Made by a program: the position numbers and the translations under genes
In this document: positions 58,118-64,000 of the stretch, in pieces
Layout: every line of letters begins with the position of its first letter
Position numbering within the stretch: position 1 is the first letter of the stretch
Notes under the pieces: generated by a model
What the model was told of the DNA's origin: nothing
What the model saw: only the letters and a program-made list of their open reading frames with translations
The model's database searches: none
Assembly: GCF_001680005.1 (NCBI RefSeq)
Contig: NC_033564.1
Location: 1,860,001-1,924,000 of the forward strand
Reading direction: 5' to 3'
Length of the DNA stretch: 64,000 nucleotides
Source of the DNA: Plasmodium coatneyi
Lineage: Eukaryota > Apicomplexa > Aconoidasida > Haemosporida > Plasmodiidae

Positions 58118-58380
58118 CTAGTTAATGGCCTGCCGCTTAATCAATATGCTGACTAACCAACTCACCGATTAGACAACCTATTAGCTGCTTCTCTTTCGGC
58201 TAGTTCCACGCCCTTTTCCTCCGTATACAGCCCTCTCCACAATTGCGTTATACTAGACGTTGCACTTTTTGTCACGCGTTCGGGAAATTTCACCCCTACG
58301 AATGGACCTGTATGGACATACCCCTGTGAATGTGTATATGCAGATGTCCCTCTCTCCACTTTTACCATCCGACCGATCAT
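58118..58380 (-). other. Possible 5' exon or upstream small ORF of the DnaJ gene
   Basis: A 72-codon frame starts at 58380 (MIGRMVKVERGTSAYTHSQG) and has balanced composition (VKFPERVTKSATSSITQLW, EEKGVELAEREAANRLSN). At its end is a good donor, CG|GTGAGT (exon end 58166). A matching acceptor TTAACTAG ends at 58118, a 48-nt intron. If spliced, the frame runs 13 more codons to a stop before the DnaJ ATG. It is therefore either a spliced 5' UTR with an upstream ORF or a small gene; it cannot extend the DnaJ protein. Confidence 0.35.
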
Positions 58381-61300
58381 AATTTAACGAAATAAAGTGA
58401 TGCGTATATGAGAAGTGACATTAGCATGTGTGCAATATGTCAACAGGATCTTGTGTGTGCGTATGGGGGGCAAGAGCAAAGTGAGGCGTTCATGCGTTCG
58501 TATACATGAGAAGGTATAACTGTGCTAATTTGGGTAAGCGGTACAAAATGGGAAAAACAATTCCCAAGTTTTTTTTTTCTTCCTTTTGGGGATAAACCCA
58601 ACTTTGTAAATTCCCTTTTGGGGAAAATGCTCTGTTCACCTGGTGGGTCACAAATTGGTTGTCTCTTCCTCTGGACAACCGTATAAGCATGTGTGCATGT
58701 GCATATGTACGTATATACGCATATACGTATAGACGTGCTCCCTTGTGCGCATATTATAAAGTTCCCTAGGGTGATGTCTTTATGTTGCTACGCATTATGT
58801 GCCTCGGAACGCAGCTATTCTGTGCATGTACGTAAATGTATATATATATATATTTTCTTTTTCCCTGTTGCTATTCTGGTATATACTTGTGTGGTATACA
58901 TTTGTGGGTGATGATAAAAAAAAAGGGGGGGGAAACATTCCTCCTTTACCAATTCAAGAACATATGAGGATTAATATACAGATAACTTGTGAGAATATTA
59001 AAATATACGAGCTGGAAAATACTTCCTTTGTTTTGTATCGTATTGAAGGGCTTCTTCACCTACGTTTCCCCTCTTTATTTGTCGGTCCCTCAAAAATATA
59101 AGTACGTATTTTTCATCATATATGTTCCAGTTATGTGTATCTTCTGGATGGGTTAACAAAAAGCAGCGCAGCAAAATTCGCTACTTCTTCCGTTTGAAGG
59201 ATTTCTGTTCCTTTGATATAAGTGCTCGCATTAAATGAGGAAGAATAAAAAATAAAGGAATATCCGCATGACACGTAAAAATGGGAAAAAATACCCACGC
59301 TAACAAAATGAATAAATGTACAGTAGCATGGCAGCACAATCGCGTAAACAAATGCATGAATTTGTATACAGGAACATAACCCAATATATGCGGATGTAAT
59401 TCTCGCATACGTCACGTTTGTGACTTCTCTACGCAGAGATAAGCTTACCAACGAATCAGAAAAATGAAATATTTTTCAAAGAACGAAAAAAAAAAAAAAA
59501 AAATGCCCTTTCAGCTTAAAAAAAAAATTCAGCTGGCTCTTTTACTTTTGATAAATAACTTTTCCCTCACGGGAAAATGTAGTAGTGCTTCTTCTTCGCT
59601 AATATAACCATTTATTCATCCTTTCTTCCTACATTTTTCTGTTTGTTTCTTTTTTTTTACTCTTAACCGTTCCATCATTTCATTGTTTTAAATTCGGTAT
59701 TAACTTATCACTTAGCTGTTTTGGAATAAAAAAAAAAAAATGTTAAGCGGCAAATACTCTGTTGAGTTTCATTTATTTTTTTTGAGGAAGCAAAAATGGA
59801 GTATTAAAAAAATGAACGCGCAAAATTTTCACCTTTGAAGGGAAAGTAAAAAAAAACGCAAATGTACGTTTGCCTATGCGTATACAAAATAAACTAGGTA
59901 CATTTTGGGGAAGTATATTCTGTGGGGAACACCATGTTCGATGCTCCAGCGGAATGGACGAATGGTTGTGTAACCGAATGGCCTAGCGAACAGCAGTGCA
60001 AAGGCGCTAAACAGAGAAAAGGGTGCAGGACAAATGCATACATGATAAACGTTGAATAAAGGGAAGAGGCCATATAATATGTTGTGTATATACGCAATGT
60101 CGTTGTACCCCTGGACGTACGTCCTGATGTGGGAGTCTGGCGCGAGTTTCAGTTGGTGGAGTTGTTACTCAGTCTGTCATGTGGCCCCCTCGATCTGTGT
60201 AGCTATTGTGTGTATATTTGTGGACAAGGAAAATACCTAGCACATAACAAGAAATGCTTCACATTTATGTGCCACCTTTTTGTCAAAACAGGGTAGAACA
60301 GGCGCACTCTTGTGTGTGTATGTGTGTTATGTTATTATATATTTGTACACACCTTTTCCTATTTGGCTACTGTCGTTCCCCCCTTTCGTGGAAAGTTTCG
60401 ATTTGCGCAGGTGAAAATTGAAATGGGAAAGGCATGGACAATGGAAGAAAAAAAAAGGAGTTTATTTTGCTCCCCATTGAGGGTCCATCCATTTGGCAAA
60501 AATAATTCGTGAAAAAAAAAAACTTTTTGTGAAACTTTTTTGTGTTAAAAAATTTAGCCATTTTATAAAAATGAACAAACCTTTTCAGGAACATTTTGAA
60601 GGCAGTATAAAATTGTATGTCGCAAAATATTTTGCGCAAACCTAAATTTGTAATGGGAAGTACTTTGGGCTATCCATTTTTTCTTACAATTTTGTAGGCA
60701 AATGATTGCTCAAAAATGGCTTTGTGATGTGTAAACACCATTTCATTTGTATGTTTTCCCCAACGGAGAGTTATACACTTAAATTTTTTTTTTTTTTAAG
60801 AGTAAATGAGAAGTACACTAAATTTTTAACAACCATTTTGCATGTTATGTTTTTTCAAGTCGGCTTTTTTACGTAGGGTCCCATTCGTGAGAGTGACCTT
60901 TTTTTTTTTCTTTTTCCAAAGGAACCATGCAATACCCTTCATAGATTAGTCGCATTGAGGGTGTAGGGAAAAACATTTTTGCACAACTGGATCTACAGCA
61001 GTTGCAATGACGGAGATCGTGGATGGGAAAAAACTCCCTACATGGTCCCAAATGCTCCCTTAATTTATGGTGAAAAATTTGCGTTCCTTTTTAGTAAAAT
61101 TTGTGTAACATCTGCTTAACTTATGGGTAAATTTTGCCCTGCCTTCTCCTCAACTTTTTCCGTTTTTTTCCAAATTTCCAAAAAATGACACCCAAAATGT
61201 TACACATAAATCCCCCATTGGAGTGGAAAATTTGCCCCATCGCAAAGCAACATATTTTCCCTTCCTTTTTGAAGAAGTTCGAAGGTTCGCAACTTAGCGA

Positions 61301-63106
61301 GGTGAAAAAAGCTGGAAACTTTTTAAATTTGCGCAATTTGTAGATAAGTCCTTTTTTTTTTTTTTTTTTTTTTTTTAATATTTTTGCCCTTTTTTCGAGA
61401 ATTTTATGCGAATTTTGCAAAAGTTACAACTTCTAGGCACTCACACAGTTCTGCAACAACTTTGTGACTGTTTTCCGCTATATTCCAATTCTCCTTAAGC
61501 ACTTGAATTTTCATGCGAAAAAGCATGGCTCGCTATAGAGCCACGAGGCAACAGTTGTGTGATTTGTTCTCCGGAAAAATTAAAAAGTTCCCCATTTTGA
61601 TTGCGAAAAAGGAGAGACTTGCACATTATATACTTATAAATGTGTATTAAAAAAAAAAAAATCCTTGTAAGGAGAATAATGCCAAAGAGTGAAAAAGAAA
61701 AAAATTAAAAAGCTCATTTGTAATCATTGATAAGAACTTTTTTCAAATTTGACCATTTTTTCCCTTATGCCAACTATTTTCGATCTCCCTGAATGGTTTA
61801 CTTTAAGCACAAAAAAAAAAAAAAAAAAAAAAAAATATTTATATATACATGTACACATGCCATTATGTACATTGGAAGAAATGTAGAACACGTGGGGGAC
61901 ATTGAAAAAAGTGTTATAACTCACGTCTGAATCATTCTGAGGAGTCGTTTTTTTTTTTTCCCGTTTTTCCCTTTTTACGCTTTTGATTTTTTTTTTCCCC
62001 ATGAGTACCACAGCATCTCAAGTTCCTTTTCACGAATTTTTACCTGCTTAAAAATGCTTTACAACAAAAGGATTCGAAACTATATAGGCCACAAATTTTG
62101 ACAAAAAAAAAAAAAAGAATTAAATGTTACAGAAGAGAAAGCATGTGTCATATGTGTTTTCTTTGAATAAATTGAATTGTTTGTATTAAAGCGCTTTTTT
62201 TTTTTTTTTTTTTTTACACATTTGTTTTGCGAATGAAAATGCTCAACTAGCAATAGAGACTATTTTACACACACCGGAGAAACACACTTTCTCGCGGAAA
62301 ATTGTAAGAGCGTGTAATGCTAAAGTGAGTGTGCCGTCGGGCAAATGTGTAAATAAGCACATGTGGAAATGTGCTTAAGTGCGAATGTATATCTACAAGT
62401 GTGGATACCCTTCTATATCATAGCTTCATGCACGCGGGCAGTTAAGGTCATAGTGGAAAATAAAATTTTAAAGGGCTACGACCCTGCCAGTCCGCTCTGT
62501 ACAAGTGCATTTGCACGCTCCCTTTTTTTTGTTTGTTTCACTTTTTTACGTCTTCACTTTCTAAGTTTTTCTCCATTCGCCCTTATCATATTCTCCCGTT
62601 TTTTCCACGCTCGTGCGGCTTCAGCGATTTGTGCCGTACCACCGTTCGCAACTTTTCCCCACTGCATATTTTTTCTCAAGTGGCTAGTCTGAGCAACGGC
62701 CACACTGTATTTTTCCAACCAACATGTGGGTACACCTTTGTGTTAACATTTCCCTTGATCGCTACTAATGTGCATTCCCTTAGTAGTTGTAAAGATCTTC
62801 GTCTGCATACATGATGAGCTTCCGCTGAGTGGTGATGTTTCGTCCAATTACAGCTAGCTCCACCCTCCGTCTTGTGCGCACACCGAAGCGTGCATAAATA
62901 TATACGTACATGAATATGTGCATACGAGTTTATTTCATCTACCACGCTTGAGCTGTTATAACATCGGTTAATGTTAATTTTGTTCTAAATGAAAGAAAAG
63001 ACCCTTCAAAATATAATTAAACTTTTATTTCCCTGTTCCTTCCTCTATATGGTCATTTTTTTTTTTTTTTTTTGTGTACTTTTGTTTTTCCTAAAGTGTT
63101 CATAAA
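58381..63106. other. Long divergent intergenic region between DnaJ and SUB2
   Basis: About 4.7 kb with poly(dA:dT) tracts (59486-59503, 61352-61376, 61811-61835, 62191-62214) and CATA-rich stretches. It should carry the SUB2 promoter. Small open frames lack support. No RNA gene was recognised. Confidence 0.45.
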
Positions 63107-63382
63107 ATGCTGAGCTTACTTTATGTGCTGCCGCTCATCTTGATGGATATTTTTTTTCAGAATGACTGGCATAGGAAAAAGATTTTAAGCGAGTTGGGGA
63201 ATTATAACGTCAAATTGGTAAGAAGAAGAAGTCGCGTTTTATCGGACAACACAACAGGTCGAATAAACTTTTTGGATGGAATTAAAGAAGGGTACAAACC
63301 GCTGTTTGACGTGTACGAATTGTCAGCCAAGTTTGAAAAATTAAGAAATGCCAAAGGGAAAGAAGAAGAAAAAAGAGGACGA

Positions 63383-63415
<33 letters not shown>

Positions 63416-64000
63416 CCATATAGAGGAGGGGAAGGACAAAAAGACGCCCCACGTAGTAAATCTAATCCAGTTGTTCGCTACACAACCCGATGGAAGTGAA
63501 CAAATTCAAGGAGGAAACTCCAATGAAATGCCAATTAGTGAAGCAAGCAATGGAATATCAACAAGCATAAACAAACATGCCGATGCTTCAGAACACATGT
63601 TAAATGATGGAAAGTCAGATGAAAAAGGAAGTGCACAAATGGGTATGCAGAAAGAAGCAGATATATTTAGCAACTTAGTTAACGAAGGAAATATAGAAGA
63701 CTTTGGTAGGTTAGGGGAAGACGAACAGGGGGAGACAGAACAAAATCTACTGAAGGGAAATTCTCCCGAGGGGGATAATGAGGAAGAAGCGAGTGCCGCG
63801 GGTCAGGGGGAAAATTCCTATGAGGAGAAGAAGGAGGAGGAAGGTAAGCAGGGCGAATTGGATGACGATGAAGTGGACGACGAGGTGGATGAGAAAACGG
63901 AGCAGATGAGTGAATACGAACTACAAGAAGGAGAAAACGACGCACAACAAGACATTATAGTACAAGAATTTAACCACTACAAAATCGTCACAAACTCGAA
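63107..64000 (+). CDS. SUB2: Subtilisin-like protease 2, N-terminal part (runs off the window; frame break at a poly-A run)
   Basis: The frame from 63107 begins MLSLLYVLPLILMDIFFQND, a hydrophobic signal-like start. It continues with KLVRRRSRVLSDNTTGRINF and KPLFDVYELSAKFEKLRNAK into a Lys run. At 63384-63413 there are 30 consecutive A residues. After them the open frame changes by one base: the first frame stops near 63499, while the frame from 63414 (DHIEEGKDKKTPHVVNLIQ) is open to the window end, with acidic low-complexity sequence (DDDEVDDEVDEKTEQMSEYE). Either the A count is wrong or an intron hides there. The catalytic subtilisin domain would be beyond 64000, so identity rests mainly on gene order (three genes beyond CK1) and the signal plus acidic prodomain. 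SUB2 is the membrane sheddase of merozoites. Confidence 0.65.
63384..63413 (+). repeat. Poly-A tract (30 nt) inside the SUB2 coding region
   Basis: Thirty uninterrupted A bases, read as a Lys run; the reading frame differs on the two sides. Confidence 0.92.

Overview
The window is nuclear DNA of a malaria parasite of the monkey-infecting Plasmodium knowlesi / P. coatneyi type. Evidence: spliced genes with short introns, long poly(dA:dT) tracts, a moderate (not extremely AT-rich) base composition, KIR-type pir surface-antigen genes, an interstitial block of GGGTTTA/GGGTTCA telomere-like heptamers, and a run of core Plasmodium genes. I cannot settle the species from the sequence alone.

Region 1 (1 to about 12.2 kb) is a variant-antigen island. 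It holds the 3' end of one KIR gene (+), a complete two-domain KIR gene (-), an interstitial telomere-like repeat with an adjoining ~70-bp degenerate repeat, and a third KIR gene (+) whose first exon I could not find. The KIR 3' ends share a transmembrane exon, an intron and a cytoplasmic-tail exon. Two of the introns carry the same small inverted repeat.

Region 2 (about 12.3 to 64 kb) is chromosome core. In order: a very large low-complexity protein (+); a secreted Cys-containing protein (+); an Asn-rich protein with a signal-like N-terminus and GPI-like C-terminus, five exons (-); Tudor-staphylococcal nuclease TSN (+); SRP72 (-); casein kinase 1, eight exons fully resolved (-); a Utp12-domain/UTP5-like nucleolar protein (+); a six-exon protein of unknown function (+); a membrane DnaJ of DNAJB12/14 type, five exons (-); and the 5' part of what is very probably subtilisin-like protease 2 (+). 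As I recall it, the order TSN, SRP72, CK1, three genes, SUB2 matches P. falciparum chromosome 11 (around PF3D7_1136300 to PF3D7_1136900). That synteny supports the weaker calls.

The genes do not form an operon. Each is its own unit, separated by 0.3 to 7 kb of low-complexity sequence. The interest lies in the junction between a variable antigen island with telomere-like DNA and a conserved syntenic block. No mobile element, CRISPR array, tRNA or rRNA was recognised.
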